Positions 11,601 to 25,504 of a stretch of 64,000 bases of DNA are shown here, piece after piece. The position numbers and the translations under genes are program-made. Position 1 is the first letter of the stretch. The number at the start of each line of letters is the position of its first letter. This stretch comes from Solea solea (lineage: Eukaryota; Chordata; Actinopteri; Pleuronectiformes; Soleidae), in assembly GCF_958295425.1 (NCBI RefSeq), contig NC_081144.1, forward strand, positions 7,293,186-7,357,185. Reading direction: 5' to 3'. A model generated the notes under the pieces. That model was not told the DNA's origin and did no database searches. It was given only the letters and a program-made list of their open reading frames with translations.

Positions 11601-14264
11601 TTCCCACATTTTAAGACTTTTTTCACACAATCTTTTCAGACATGTGCAGTCAAAGCCATGTCGGCTGATGATAAAACTACCCGAGGGACACAGAGGTGGA
11701 GATGTAAGGTTCACTGCCCCCACTGTCATCGTATTCCGCCGACAGCTAAACAGACTGTTGAAAGCAGCCCAAGCACTTGTGGTATCTTACAAATGGAGGG
11801 GCCATTAATCAATACACTTGCATGGTTCTGGTTACCCTAGGGACATAATGTATGCTTGGTGCTGAGGTGCTTAAAGCATCGCACATATAGTAGATATCGA
11901 CAGCAGCAGCAGCAGCATGTCTGAGTTCTGTCAGGCAGCAGATGATGCCGTCCTTGGCATTGTTGTTGTTGTAGCAGGCGCTGTGTATTTTGTCTAACAC
12001 AAAAGAGAAGAGACGCACTACAAAATGCCATGCAAAGTGAATGTCTTTGCTTATTTCAAATACTAGTACAGAACCCGTTCAATATGTGCCTGTTTTACTG
12101 TCGTTTTGTGCGTGAGAGGCATACAACATCACATGCATGTGAGTTAAGGTGAATATGTCGAAGATGAGGCTGCATGAGTGGCTTTTAAAATGTCTTTGAT
12201 GTCAATGCCAATTAGAGTGGCAAGATGCTATTCCGTCCGCCACTTTGTTGTCTGTAGCTGGTTGGGCTTTGCATGTGTGGGATTCTGAAACGTCCTTAAA
12301 TTCGGGACCATTATTGCTCGTTTAAATTTGGGACCTTGCAGTCGGAATTGTCATTTGTTTATTCAAAGTCTAAAGACTGTCCAAAGTAGGCTGGGCTATT
12401 CAAAGTGTCAGTTTATTGCACATCATGTTTTACATAGGTTTGAATAGCCACTGCATACCTGTGTACGTTGGCGTGTTGTTGCAAAATCCGCTGACTGCAA
12501 GCAAACCGCATTTAGCAAAATCCACTGACTCATTGTAACGCAGGCACACCACATTCAGGGAGTCTTTATTGCTGAGGTCAGACATAATAATCACCCACAC
12601 ATTTTGCGCTCGCTTAACTTTTTACCCACGGATTCAATTCTGCCAAAAGGCCCGTTTATACTCTCAGGTAGCCCACAGTGCTGTGTGAGTGAGAGGGGGA
12701 GTGGCCACAGTAGACATTATTTCAATGTCCAAAAACAGGCCAAAAAATGGAAACTATGTACAGGTGTTTTTTCCAACTCTCTCCTCCTCTGGTGACAAAG
12801 ACGTTGATTCCTGCAACAGCATGAGTAAAATAAAACATGCACAAGGGCTTATTTTATTCATTCATTGTGAAAAAATTGATACGTCAAATAGTTTAAAGTT
12901 ATGTTGAGCATTTTTTTTTCTTAATCGTTGGTTAAGCTTCCTTTTAAGCTCCCTGTATTCATTGATTTAAACTGGTGTATAAGTATATGCAAGGCAGGAC
13001 ATCGTGTGATCTATTGCAAGCATGCTAATGTAGAGTAGTCAAAAGTATTCTTGTAGTCTTTTCCCTGAGAACTGTTAACTGTTCTGCATGGCTTCCTTTT
13101 AATGTGAGCTTGAGTTAGAATGATAAAAAGGATTATTTTATCCAACAAAACCAATGAAGTTATTCCCTCTTGTAATTTCAGCATAACCTCTCAGCAACCT
13201 CAACCACCACGACTGCTATGTCTTTGTTTATGCATTGATTAAAGGGGAAAGGCAGAGAGGTATTCAGAGAGAAAGACAGAGAGCGAGAGAGAGAGAGTGA
13301 GTACAGTCTGCGGCCAGAGAGATCCCACTATGGCTACAAAGAGCAATGGCATGTTTGATTACATTTAGGTTTGATTGAGTTTAGTGCTCCCTTAAGCTAT
13401 CTTGGAGAAAATGAGATTTTCCCCTCCCAAAATATTACCCTGCGTCTCTCCTACAGGCCATCCATCAAGGTCCCATACAGTTTACCACTTTGCCAATTTT
13501 ACAGATCCCACCAGTTTTCCCTTCTCTCCCTCACATTGCACTCACACGGGCCAAAATAATCCACCAAGACCTAATAGCGATCACATTTCTTAAAAGTCAA
13601 TGATATCCTTCGAGTGAGTTCATACTGTGATACCAACTCTCTACGTTAGGGAGCAGTGCAGAAAAAAAACAACAAAAAAAACCACCCAGCTCTTTAATTA
13701 TTTACATGGGAACATACATTTTAGTCGTGATGAGAGCCTGTGCACACATACAGCAGAAACACAGTAATACAGTAGTAATTACATTTTACACGGTGCAGCA
13801 GCAGCAGCAATGTGTCACAGCCTGACTATGGCAGCCCCACACCCAACACCAACTGCCAGTCTTAGTTCCAGTTACCTGTCATTAAAATGAGGTTGAAGCT
13901 CCAATAGCATTTGTTTTACCTTTTATTTGCACTCATGATTTTTATTTGTGCTACTTACTTCAGCCTTTGAACTGCAAAGGTAAGGGAGCGAGGCAGATAT
14001 TACCTTTGATTGCATCAGGCTGTACATGCTACTCTCAAACTGTCACCCTTACTGAAGATCTCCATCCGTCTCACATCACATGCGTCAGATTGGAGGACAC
14101 TTGGATCCAACTGCAGTCTATTTGTGTTTCGCTAGAGCCTGCTTGTTTGTGTTGATTGATTTTTTATTATTATTTAAAGGTGATATATGTAAGAAATGTA
14201 TAACATTATGACGTAGAGTGACCATGTGTCATTTGAGTGTAAATGAAGGACATTAAATTCATCA
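8673..14264. other. Unrecognised intronic DNA
   Basis: Long non-coding stretch. The only structure noted is minor: a (CAG)n/(TTG)n patch near 11900-11970 and a GA-rich patch at about 13257-13300. Small overlapping open frames at 10.2-11.2 kb have no recognised domains. Confidence 0.45.
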
Positions 14265-14580
14265 ATCCATCTATCTTCTACCACTTTATCCTCCACCTGA
14301 GGGGAGCTGCTGCCAATCCCAACTGACATAGGGTGAAAGGGCGGGGTACACCCTGGACAGGTCGCCTGTCCATTACAGGGACACATAGACAATCCACTCT
14401 CACAGTCTATTTAGAGTGTCTAATCCCCATTTTGCATGTTTGTCGACTGTGGGTGGAAACCGTAGAACCCGGAGAAAACCGACGCACACACAGGGATAAA
14501 ACGCAAACTCCATGTTCTGAGCGGGTCATGAACCTGGGTCTTCTTTCTGCAAAGGCGAGTGTGCTATCTACTTCACCATT
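14265..14580 (-). mobile_element. SINE, near full length (ATCC-tailed family)
   Basis: Read on the minus strand it begins with a tRNA-like region containing GGTTCATGACC (box B). It continues through a TTTGCGTTTTATCC-like segment and CACAGTCGACAAACATGCAA. It then reaches the conserved 3' half CCCGCCCTTTCACCCTATGT and the AGATAGATGGATTGAT tail. A poly-A run follows on the plus strand side at 14581-14593. It aligns along its length with 39198-39570. Confidence 0.8.
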
Positions 14581-14593
14581 TAAAAAAAAAAAA

Positions 14594-15710
14594 ATCTATT
14601 TTAATTTGTTCTGCAAATTGTGTTTGTTTTGGTTTGGTGTTTTGGTCTTTGGCCCTAATCGGTATAATTTATTGTAGAGTTTGTAAGCTGCTATGTTATA
14701 ATGCAATACATTTTCCAAGTTTTTACACAATGCATATGTCTCTTGTTTTGTGGCAAAAAAAAAAAAAATTAACTATTTAAATTTGTGGGATTCTCTTGAC
14801 AGGTTTGACAAACATCGTAGAAAAAACAAATCCCATCTGTGACATTGTCCTTCTCTTAATTGGACCTAAAACATATTTGCATGCTGTTAAAGCAGCTGCA
14901 CAGGCCTGCAATTTACCAAGACAATTTTTGTTTTTAATTCATTTTAATCTTCACAAACTATGTATTTGCACAAACATTATTTGTTCTTACGTCTGTCAGG
15001 TTGTGTTAAGTATACACAACTGTTAAGGTGAAGTTAAATAAAAAAAACAACCCTGCAACAGCTTTTAAGGAAAAGTCTTCTACCATGTTGGGCTGATAAA
15101 CATGGACCTGCATTTCCTTTCAGCTGTATTCTCTCTTGCGGATGGGTCTCTCTCAACCCATAAAGCCGGATACCGTTGGTTACCTTGACATGAAGGACAT
15201 ACTATACATAAAAAACACATTAGTCTCGGTTATGGGTGTCTCTCCTGTGTGCACTACTGACAATTGTATAGAAACCAGTCTCTGAAGATCTTCTTCACAT
15301 GGCTAAAAAGATTGGTAAAGCGTATTCCATCCTGCTTGAAATCAAATAGCAAAAATAATTATTTTGATTTATTCTAAATGACAGATGTTGTATAACAACC
15401 GTCTCTCCAGTTGCATAATTTCCTGATAGACACCACACAAGGGTGGGTTGACATTCGTCTATTTTAATGCCCATCTTTGATTTGCACATGAAAAGGGAGA
15501 AAGAGTGAGGAAGGTGGAAGGATTTTCATATGGAGCAAGGTTAATGTTAAGTGCACAGGGAAAAAGTATTTTTTATAATCTATAATCTAATAACTAAAAG
15601 GAACGTCACACAAATATCTCGCATTATTCCTCGACTGAACTGCAAGAAGGAAATATTATTACAATAAGAGATGAGAAGCAGCTCATGTTTTGATCTTGCT
15701 TGGCACCCTT
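14594..15710. other. Unrecognised intronic DNA
   Basis: Poly-A/T rich; no exon or repeat family recognised. Confidence 0.45.
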
Positions 15711-15750
15711 TATTCATTCATTCATTCATTCATTCATTTATTTATTTATC
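15711..15750 (+). repeat. (ATTC)n then (ATTT)n microsatellite
   Basis: About seven TTCA units grade into TTTA units. Confidence 0.9.
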
Positions 15751-15855
15751 TGCTTAAAAGCAGTGAATCGAGACACAAATGTCAGTTAAATTGCGTGAAA
15801 TATTTAAATGGAAACCAGGATATCCAGTATAATGTATGTATGTATGTATTTCTTT

Positions 15856-16376
15856 AGGTGCCTCACGATTCGATTATGAAACGATTATGGATGCATCCTG
15901 ATGTCTCACTGTGCGATCACTCACCACTTAACCCACCGCTGTTTCTAACAACAGTGCATTTGTAGTGAGAAACAAGACTTTAACTCATTTCCATTATCAT
16001 TGAAATGAAAATGTGTAAACTGGAAAGTTAAATCTCGAATCACAAATTCCCATATTTACTGTAAGACAAAATGTAAACTGACCCATGCTTTTACGTGCAG
16101 TAAGTCTAACAGCTCAGCCACATTAGCACCCGTGTGGTTCTCATTCATTGCTCTTCGCTCTCGAGTCAGTGAGCTAGCGCCGCTGTATCTCGGGCGCCAT
16201 GCTTCTTTGTTATGTGCTCCCCATAAAGCACCTGGGTGACGGCACGCTGCACTTTGGAGTCCCGTCTATTCGTACCGTCTGTTTTACCTTATTTAACATT
16301 TAAATAATCAGAATTTGGACACTTGTGAATCAATTCAGAATTGTCCAAATCGCCTGAATCACGAAGAATCAATGCC
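15856..16376. repeat. Possible dispersed repeat with CACGATTCGATT ends
   Basis: The left side has CACGATTCGATTATGAAACG. The right side has GAATCAATTCAGAATTGTCC and CTGAATCACGAAGAATCAAT. These resemble the two ends of a common fish interspersed element. No second copy was found here, so this is a recognition-based, low-confidence call. Confidence 0.35.
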
Positions 16377-19300
16377 TTTCCCAAGCCCGAGTATGAATGC
16401 TGAAGATTTTCTCTCATTGACTGTCTTCTCATTACTGTTGACTGGTGTTGGGATTGTGCAGTTCTTCTGCCTCCCTACAGCTACACGCTTTGGATCCTTT
16501 GATCGTGTCTCAGCTGAGGCTCCTTGGCTCTCTGCTCGAGATACTCGCAGATTGCCATCATGTACATACTCCCCCTAGACTGCTTGGGCAGGGGATTTGA
16601 TTAGGTTTTTATCAACGTGAAAGCTGCCATGCAAGCCACCTTGATTATGCTACACAGTGCAGCAACAGCCCGGGGTGAGTCTAAAGATGTCGGAAACAAC
16701 CTTGCAGCAATGAATCAATCAAATCACATGCAGAAGTGACACCGTGACAAGTGATGTTCACATTCATTTCAAGACTTTGAATTTCCCGGCCTTTATATAC
16801 AGAAATGACACCAACTTTGTTTCAAGGACCCAGTTTCCTTTAAGGGGAAAACAATACCCGCAAAGTGTTATTCTTCAAGACTTGGCTTGATCATTACAAC
16901 TTCTATTAATCATATCCAATTCCTGGTCTGTTATTTTACACCGCTGCAGAGGCAAAATATGTAGCACACGCAAGACAAGCTGGGTAAATAAATGACTCTA
17001 AATTATACAATCTATCAATTCAAGAGGGACCTGCAAATACCAAGCTGTCAGAGCCAAATGAAAGCCATTAGTTCACAGCGATCAGAGCCTTTGAATACCT
17101 CCGACACTGATGACCTGCTGGAGTCCTGTCAGCAGCTATTCTATTAATAACAGCTATGATGGCACCTGCCACAAAGAAGCAGTGATCAAGGTCACGCGGC
17201 TTACAGGTGTCCACTTAAGTTTGCTGGTCATTCTGTCTCTCGTTTGCAGAGCACACATTAATTCTCATTTTACTGCTGCAAACGTGGCACGAGAACGTGT
17301 GCACACGAGGAAAATGTGTGCACACGTGTCTGTTTGATGATGAAGCTGGAAAAACAAACGAGTGGACAGTGATGAGATAAATGATGTGGACATGTGTTTG
17401 TATGGGAGTGTGTGTTTCAGTAGAGAGAGAGTTTCAGTAGACTGTACAAAAAATACAATATCAAAGATGAAAATACTAAGTCATCAATGTAAGAATATAC
17501 AGGAGAATAAAATATAAGAAACGTACTTAATGAGAGATATACTCTATATGAACACTTTCAAATTGCATTTATTTCGTGTTTTAATTTCTGTCACTATCAA
17601 TCAAAGCGGGTGTGTTGGTCTTAAAATCGGGTGTGGTTGGGTGCATCAATGATGCATCGAGGCAGCAGAAAGCCACAGTGCCATTGACCAACATGTGCAG
17701 TCTGCTTGTTACACACGGAGACGCGCTTCAGTGCTCCTCGTCCTCCCCTATCTGGCCTTCCTCATCAGTTAAATGCAGGCTGAATGTTGGTCTAATTCCT
17801 CATCCTGTGGAGTCTAATGTGGTTATTGATGGGACAGGGGATTGGCAGAGGGTCTGGTCAGGGAGCGTGTACCTTTCCGTCAGTGAAGGATTCTCACTGC
17901 GATTATGGTGCCTTATTTCGCCTTGAGCATGAGCAGATTTGTCTGATCAGCAGAGAATTTGCCATTTTAAATAGCAATGCGCCAGAAACAGGTGCACTCG
18001 GCTTTTGTGTATGACGAGCAAAACTTAATTGATGTTATGCCAAAACCAAATAATTGAATAATTCAGACACTAAATGCATCACCTGTGCGCTTTGTGCTTC
18101 ACGTTGCACCTGAATTACTGTGTAACTGGCAAAATGGGACCTGGGCACACCCCATGTGCTATAGATGGTTTATGTAAGACAGTTTTAAGGTTAGGCTGAG
18201 ACGTAAAGTTGGGGTCAGGCATTTGGAAACACAATAAGGGTTCAGAGTGCATGCATGCATGTCAAGCTCCCACATTTGACATTGCTGTACATTCCTGAAG
18301 TCACAGTTTGATGACCATTGCAATTTGTTAACCCTTTGGTTGAAATGTGTTTCTAATCCTGTCGTCGCCAACAGGATCTGACATGCAGACCGTTTGTGAT
18401 AACTAGAGAATTGCCAGATAGAGGCACTTATTGAACTTTTTTTTCTACAGCTATAAAATCAATATAAATCCAGTCGGCCTGATTATCATTAGAGATATTG
18501 TATGATAAGTAGATATAGTCCCTCACTTTCTCGGCAAATGACAAAACTTTACTTTGAACCCATCATTCATGTAGCATTTCCAAGCAGTTTATAGTGTGCA
18601 GTAAATGTCTTGTTGTATACAGTAGTTACATATAGTAACATTTAGTATTATTGTATTTTCAATAACATCCTCCTCGTATAGTATCTGTAACTGGTATGTT
18701 AAAATGTAATCAATGATTGATGCAAATTTACATTTGGGTTTAAAGTCATATTGTTCAGCGTTGCAGCAGCACATGGCGTTTGTTTAGTTGACATCGACTT
18801 TTTTTTAAAATACTGCTCATTTGTCAGGTGAAGTGTACCAAACTGCCCTGAATGGAGATTCACAAATGAACAAATAAAAAGAGTGAACATCCACATTTTA
18901 CAGAATAAAACAGAAGAACGGAGGATGATTTTCTTTTTTTTTTTTGAGGAAGCGTTAATTAAAAACTTGGCAAGTCAAACCCACATTTGAATCCCTTCGA
19001 GCATCACATCCGGCACCAAAATAACAATCTACTATCACCCAGAAATCATAGTAGCCCTGAGACTCTAATGTCTCCAGAGCTTTGCTATTCTGTATCCAGT
19101 CCACCAGTTTGAGTTTTCATCTATATAAGCTCTTATTCTCTTTCCACATTGTTTGATTTAATTATGTTATCTATATTTGTCTTGACTGGATTTTTTTTTT
19201 GTGTGCGCTGCAAAAGACAGACACTCTGTTAAAGTAGGGCAGCTCTCTCATTAGACACTCCCAGTTAAAAAATGCAAGAGGGTTTTGCACTTCATTATCA

Positions 19301-21198
19301 TCTTTTCCAACTTGAAAGCACTCTTTTTTTTTTCTCCCTAAATGTTTAAGCAGGTCGTCTCTGGCTCAGCGTATTTAAATGTGCCACTTTTAGCTGCTTG
19401 TTTTTGGACCATTAGCTGAGGAGGAGAAAAAGAGGATCTAACGTTGAAGCAAAAATTGTGCACATTTACCAAAATCATGTTTTCTTGTTCACAATGGGTT
19501 CAGCATTGTTTGTGACTCACGCTGCAGCTTCATTCACTTTCTTTAAAGGACAAAAAAGTGATACTCTCAAGATGAGGGCATAATTATTTGTTGTAATTTG
19601 AATTGTTTTGCAAAGTTATCATAATACATAATACTTGATGAAGCAGAGAAGTCCCTTTCTTCACTATTATTGCTTAGTTTCCCACTATGATTTGTTGCAT
19701 TTGCTTCTTCTGCTGTCTTATAATCATGCATGAGTGGAGCTTTAGCACGAAGATAAATCTTGAGGTGCTTGACTTGATGATGAGCAGTTGCAAAGCTTTA
19801 CTCCACAACATCGATGTGGGAATCCATTCACTTTAAGCCAAATGACAAAAAGGTACAAAGGTGGTGGTTAAAATGGTTAATACCACACATTTAAAACCCA
19901 TGTGTGCAGTTATTTCTGTGACAAGTCTTTGTTTTTAATCTAAATTTCATGATTGTGGCAACCACAATTTCAGCTCTCGCTATATCTAGCTGGAAATAAC
20001 AACACATTTCCCTTTGAATAGAAGAAAGAAGTAGATTGTGTGACATGTGATGATGGAAACTATCCCTGGTCTGCTCCTCGCTGCTTGTGTGCTTTCAACA
20101 AATTGCTCCAATCAAGACAGGGGAGCAGATTTGTTGCACTGCAGCGTGATACTGGATGCGTTCTAAAGATTTTTGCCTTGGCTCGGAGCAGCGCTGAGCC
20201 ACAAGGCACGGATGGAGACGATTCCTGCAGCCAGGGTCTTACAGGTTCTCCATGTGGGACTAATACTTCACCTGAGGTTAGAAAGTCTGGTTGCTGATCA
20301 AAGCAACACTGTCTCATACTAGACTCCTGGAAATCCATCCCCTCAGTGGCACATCCTAAGGAGAGCCTTGGTAATAGCTTCCCAGACAGAATCATGTGAG
20401 TTCAAAAACCTTTAAATGATGGGAGTCGCAGGGCCACGGCTCTGACCCTGAAAGGTTTAGATCTCAGCTCTACCAGAGATTTAAATTCCAGCAACGGCAG
20501 AATAACCAGTCAAAGAATTGCCTAAGTAGCAGTTACTGTTATCTGAACTTTGTAATACCCCTGGTGACTGTGACTTTAGATTTATCTTCTAATTTATTTT
20601 CAACATTTACCCCTCATGCTGTGTATCATAAGGTCTTTCACAGCAGTTTTCTCCTTTTTGGGGGAATGAGTATCCCCGGGGGCAGACAAAATGAAGAGTG
20701 TGTATTCATTCCCTTCTCATATGTAATCTGTGAAAGCATCACACTGACAGATCCTGTTGTTAGAGGGTTTCTGTGGATACAGAAGAAGATATACAGTACG
20801 ATATTGCCCATTGTAGATTTCTATCCAGTTGTCGCACACTCATGCTCTCCCTTTGAAAACATCTCTGTCCACTGGACATTTTCTCTTCATGAATTCATCA
20901 AACTCACGTTACGATTAGGTATTAAGAAGAGAGAGATGGGAGACGAAAAGTTGAAACTGCAGGATTTCTCTATTTATTCACAAGTCTGTGTGGTGAACAT
21001 GGATGGGCCATCTCTTAGCGTAGCTTTCTCTGCAGTTATCACGCTGTAAACTCCCACTTCTTCAGCCAGGTAACGTCCACCCAGGTTTCCCTCGTTCATT
21101 TGAGCAGTGCCTAATGTATTAATTAAAATATCCATATTTGCCCTGGTGTATCGATTATCATATTGCATAAGGAATATATAAAACAATACATCACCTAT
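16377..21198. other. Unrecognised intronic DNA
   Basis: No coding exon or RNA gene recognised. Two near-palindromic motifs lie at 17296-17307 and 17316-17325. Poly-T runs occur at about 18934 and 19190. Confidence 0.45.
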
Positions 21199-21416
21199 AG
21201 TGCTGAAACAATTACTCGATCAATCCAATATTAATCAGTTACTATTAATAAATGAATCGTTTTATATGAAAGTTTTAGAATTTTTCAGCTTCTTAAATGT
21301 GAACATTTTTACTAAAACAATAGATTTGAGAACATTTTACAACACTTTCTGAAATTTTATGGATCAAACGATTACTCGAGAGCATCAACAGAATCATTTA
21401 CGTTACTTGCAGCCCA
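21199..21416 (+). mobile_element. Degenerate DNA-transposon remnant (GCTGAAAC...TTGCAGCCC type)
   Basis: It begins AGTGCTGAAACAATTACTCG and ends near CGTTACTTGCAGCCCA, with GGATCAAACGATTACTCGAG internally. This is the layout of a widespread vertebrate repeat with GCTG/CAGC ends and clusters of CGATTA motifs. It is worn and lacks any coding frame. Confidence 0.6.
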
Positions 21417-22071
21417 TTATATCATCAAATCAATAATTGGATTGGTTATAAGTGCACATAGAGGAGTGGTAAGTCAAATTGCACTGACACTCCTTTAGTC
21501 TGTTTAGAACTCACAGATCTTCAGTGTCAACTGTGTGACTGTGGAGTGACTATGGAGTATGTTTTTTTTTGTTACTGATACATGGACCAAGTTCCAGTTT
21601 AAGAATAGTCTATGTACTACATCATCCACCGTCATCCTTATTATGTCAGACACGGACATAAACGGACAATGAAGTCAATTGATTCGCTATAATAAAACAA
21701 GCTCTTAGCTAATGTGACACCGTTTGTTTGACATTTTGATTTGTCATCGGAGGAAAAGCACAGGTGTTATTTGCAATTTTGGACAATTATAGTTGTTTAT
21801 TCCAAGAGTATATGTATGAATACTGCCCTGTTGTGCATGTGCTCGGTGTGTTACATTAATCATCAGCAAGATTAGTACCTTGGCTTGCAGGTGCTCCATC
21901 CCATCATAATAGCTGACTCAGGCACCAATAAAGCACTGGTATTTATTATGACCAGCATGGTGCACTATGAGTAATCTCCCCAAAAGAAGTTGTGTATTTT
22001 TCAACATTTTCTGTGGTGTTTTAGTGCTTGGGTATTCTGTATATGCTGGGTAATATCGAGACAAACCTTTG

Positions 22072-22217
22072 GGGCAGGGGCTGGGGTACCCCTGAGCAAG
22101 GTACCCAACCCCCATTGCTCCCCGGGTGCTACTCAGTGTGGCAGCCCACTGCTCCTAATTCTAGGATGGGTCAAATGCAGATAAACAATTTCTTTAAGGG
22201 GATTAATAAAGTATAAA
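22072..22217 (+). mobile_element. 5'-truncated SINE (same family as 6022-6239)
   Basis: It shares GTACCCAACCCCCATTGCTC, CCCACTGCTCCTAATTCTAG and GGGGATTAATAAAGTAT with the reverse complement of the 6.0-6.24 kb copy, but lacks the tRNA-like head. Confidence 0.85.
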
Positions 22218-22340
22218 AATAAGCATGGCTTGTGCAAATTTCAACACTTTACTTTTATGATTAGGTGCGAAACATGAGAACAAACCAAAACCCCCATAGA
22301 ACATATCCAGCGCCATGTTGAAGCTCAATCACTCAGGGCC

Positions 22341-22981
22341 CCAGGGATTTCAGTTTGGTGTAGACTTTAAGATATGGAATCAGATTTTTGTCAATACTTT
22401 CAAACAACGTTTTTTAAGAAGCAAATCAAATATGGATTTAATCGTTCAAAAATATTGTATTTTATTGTTTGAAAATACACTTGCACTACATGCTGCGATT
22501 CTGACAATTAGGAAGCTGCCTGCTGATTGGCTACTGAGTTTTGCAGCGACAGCTCAACGGACCGGAAGTAGTCACGGGCATGTCTGCAAGTTGCTGTCCG
22601 TCTGGAACAAATACTTGTAAGTATCTAATGTTAATAATCTGACGAACATCAGATTATTACAATTATTTTGTCGCATGTCGACAGGGAAAAATGGGGAATG
22701 AGTTCCAGACAGACAGCGAGTCAAAGCATTGAGCTGTCGCTCCAAAACTCAGCAGCCAATCAGCAGTCAGCTTCCTAAGACCGGCCCATAGTCAGAGTCA
22801 CAAACAAAAATCACTGCACAAAGATCAAATCAGGGAAGTGTATTTTCAAACAATAAAACACAATATTTTTTAATGATTAAATCCATATTTGATTTGCTTC
22901 TTACAAAAGTGTTGATTGAAAACATTGACACAAATCTAATTCCATAATAAGATAGATTCAAACCCCAAAAAGGAATCCTGG
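22341..22981. repeat. Long imperfect palindrome / foldback element (about 641 bp)
   Basis: Two arms are inverted copies of each other. Positions 22417-22440 are the exact reverse complement of 22878-22901 (24 bases). Positions 22836-22858 match the reverse complement of the stretch ending at 22482 (about 23 bases). Further paired blocks include GCTGATTGGCTACTGAGTTT against its inverted partner near 22746-22770. The centre holds a perfect 11-bp stem with a 6-base loop at 22632-22659. CCAGG/CCTGG marks the outer ends. There is no coding frame; this is most likely a foldback MITE. Confidence 0.85.
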
Positions 22982-24631
22982 GTTGTTATTCTGGCTGTAA
23001 ATCGAGACATTAATATTCCTGTTGCGCTCCAGTTTTAGAAATCTTTGCTTGAAACATAACCTCAGTTTACTTTGCCAACAAACAAATTAATTGCAGCTAA
23101 ATAGAGCTGGCAGGGTTAAAAAGAGTTTGCTCAGTGCTGTTGACACTGAAGAGACAAACACTTCATGCTTCCATGTTTGTGTGTTTGCTGCAGTTGTTGC
23201 TGGTTCATGTTTGTGATGAAAAGGGGGAAAAAAGGTGAATAAAGCATGTTGGTGAAATGTTTGGTCAGTGGCAACTTTACCTTACTTATGAGAAAGCAAC
23301 AATCTGCATATTCATCAGTTCAGCTCGGCTTATTTAGTTTTCTGGAAATCATAGTAAGGGACACTGGTATGATTATGAGGGCTTCAACTTTCTTCAGTAA
23401 ACTGTGGTTTGCTGTTTGATTAATTGATTTAGTTGAAGGGATTTACTTCCTCCCAGCTGGTAAATAGTGCTCTGGGGAGGGGAGACAAACAAACGATAGC
23501 TCTGCTGACATTTCTGCTGAAGGGCAAAGAATATAAATCCTTTGCAAGGAATGCATGACTGCACATTTATTTCAAATCATAACTCAGCACTGCCTACGTT
23601 TGTGACACATTGCCGTGCGCTCATCAATAATGCTAACAGAAACACAGTCTTTGGAAGATCATCGGCGTTATTGTGTGTTCTTTTTGTCGCCTTTGATTTT
23701 TGTTGGCCAGAATGTTCATACACTCCCCCATCTTTATCGTCATTTCATTCACAGATCTCTTTTACTTCACCCACTCCCGTGACAGCTGTGTGAAAGTGTG
23801 AACACCCTTCCATGTCTCACGTAACGCCGCACAGGAGAGGGACGTTAAATAATCAGTGTCATTGTTGTTGCTTTTCCTGGACATTTCCCAAAAGAGAAAT
23901 CATGTAATCTATCTCTTTTTAAACTAAGCGAGGTGAGGAGAATGTGTTAGAAATCAACATAAAAGTCAATGCCAATCCATATTCCTGTCAAAGAATGACA
24001 CCGCAACGGAATTATTTTCTTCTGCAAACTCCTGACAAAGTCTGACGCTCAGACCTCTCAGTACTAATGTTCTGCATGTTTTGTGTGCGAGTCCACTGGT
24101 TACTGTATCCTCAGTCTGAATTTTAAAGCTCGTCTTTGCCCAAGGTGCGTGAACAGTGATGAAATCATGTCTAATTTTGTGAAATAAGTTTTGTACGGTG
24201 CCCCCACAGTGTTATGCGCTCTGAAATACAAAAACCGCCGTGTTGAAAGTCAGTTGTGTCTAGCAGGCATTTATGGTTGTCTGATGTATGAAAGACTGCA
24301 GGTGTAAGTGTTTTTGCAAAACAGTTCTGGTGTATTTGATTTGTATTTGTACGGCCTTATTTGGCCTTACATTTTTCGAACAGTGACCTCCAGTGTTTGG
24401 CAAGAAGCTCCATAAAAAAAATGAGATGTGCGAAATATTCCATTCCACACTACAGCAATATTATTTTGATTATTTTGATGTGTCAGGTACACAGGCTGTA
24501 CAATCAATATTTAAAGGAATAGTTGGTGGAATCAAATAGAGTTTGATAATAAATATACCAGCAAAAAAAAGCACAAGACCTTCAGACTGCATCTCTGAGA
24601 TCTGCTGTTGCTAGGTGCTGTGTTGGTTGGG
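22982..24631. other. Unrecognised intronic DNA
   Basis: No gene or repeat recognised. Confidence 0.45.
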
Positions 24632-24650
24632 TTTTTTTTTTTTTTTTTTT
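24632..24650 (+). repeat. Poly-T tract
   Basis: An uninterrupted run of T of about 19 bases. Confidence 0.9.
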
Positions 24651-25500
24651 ACTGAAGGTGTGAAGTGTCTGTATTTGCAGTATCTTTGTATCGTTCTCCA
24701 CAGATCCTGAGCATTGGCTCTTCACATGTCTCACCATGTCTCACTCAGATATTAGATGTCCATGCTTGGTTACTTAAAACACGCAACTTGAGTTAAGCAA
24801 GAGCCAACTTGAGGTTACCTGTGAGGACATCATGAGCCAGATAAAGCTGGTTTGCGGGCCACATCCGGCCCCAAGGCCTTATGTTGCCCTTGTGTGGTCT
24901 AGAGGTTAAATACCTGGAAACATCTTCAACTCAGCTCAAGCAAGTCCAGTCAAGAAGACTCAATTCATGTAAACATAAAATAATTCTGCCTCTGAACACA
25001 ATCAGACACACCAGCTATTATGCTGCAACTACAACATAACAGTGCTAAAACAAAAACAAAACATGAACTGTTGTGCATGAACACAACAGGTCTGCATGTA
25101 ATCAGGATGTTAGCGTGATCACTGAGACCACGGCAGCATCCGACTATAATGATTTCTGTCACCTCACAGAGCGGCTAAGACACGTCGGGCTAATGTGTCA
25201 TCAGCCAGGCAAAGGGCTGCGGAACTAATTCGTATTTGTCTCACCAAAATTTGTATTACCAAGCTTTTTAGCATGCAGTATACATAATTTAAGTTTACTC
25301 TTCCATCCCACAAATTTCCATTGGTCCTTCACAAGAGAAGAAGAAACACAAGTGAAGCTTTTCATGTGGCACAGAAAGTAATAAAAAAAAAACAAAGAAA
25401 AGTATAAGCTTTGGTGCAAATGTTTTTTTCATAAAAGGATCAACTGCTGCTCACAAAATTCACTCTGTCTGTGCGTGTGTGCATCCGTTCTGTTTTTTTT
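24651..25500. other. Mostly unrecognised; hAT-like scrap near 24845
   Basis: GCGGGCCACATCCGGCCCCA at about 24853-24872 resembles the interior of the 8.35 kb hAT-like element. Nothing else was recognised. Confidence 0.35.
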
Positions 25501-25504
25501 TTTT

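Noticed and set aside
20564..21049. 161-codon plus-strand open frame
   Set aside because: No recognisable domain, low-complexity composition, no flanking splice partners; likely chance.
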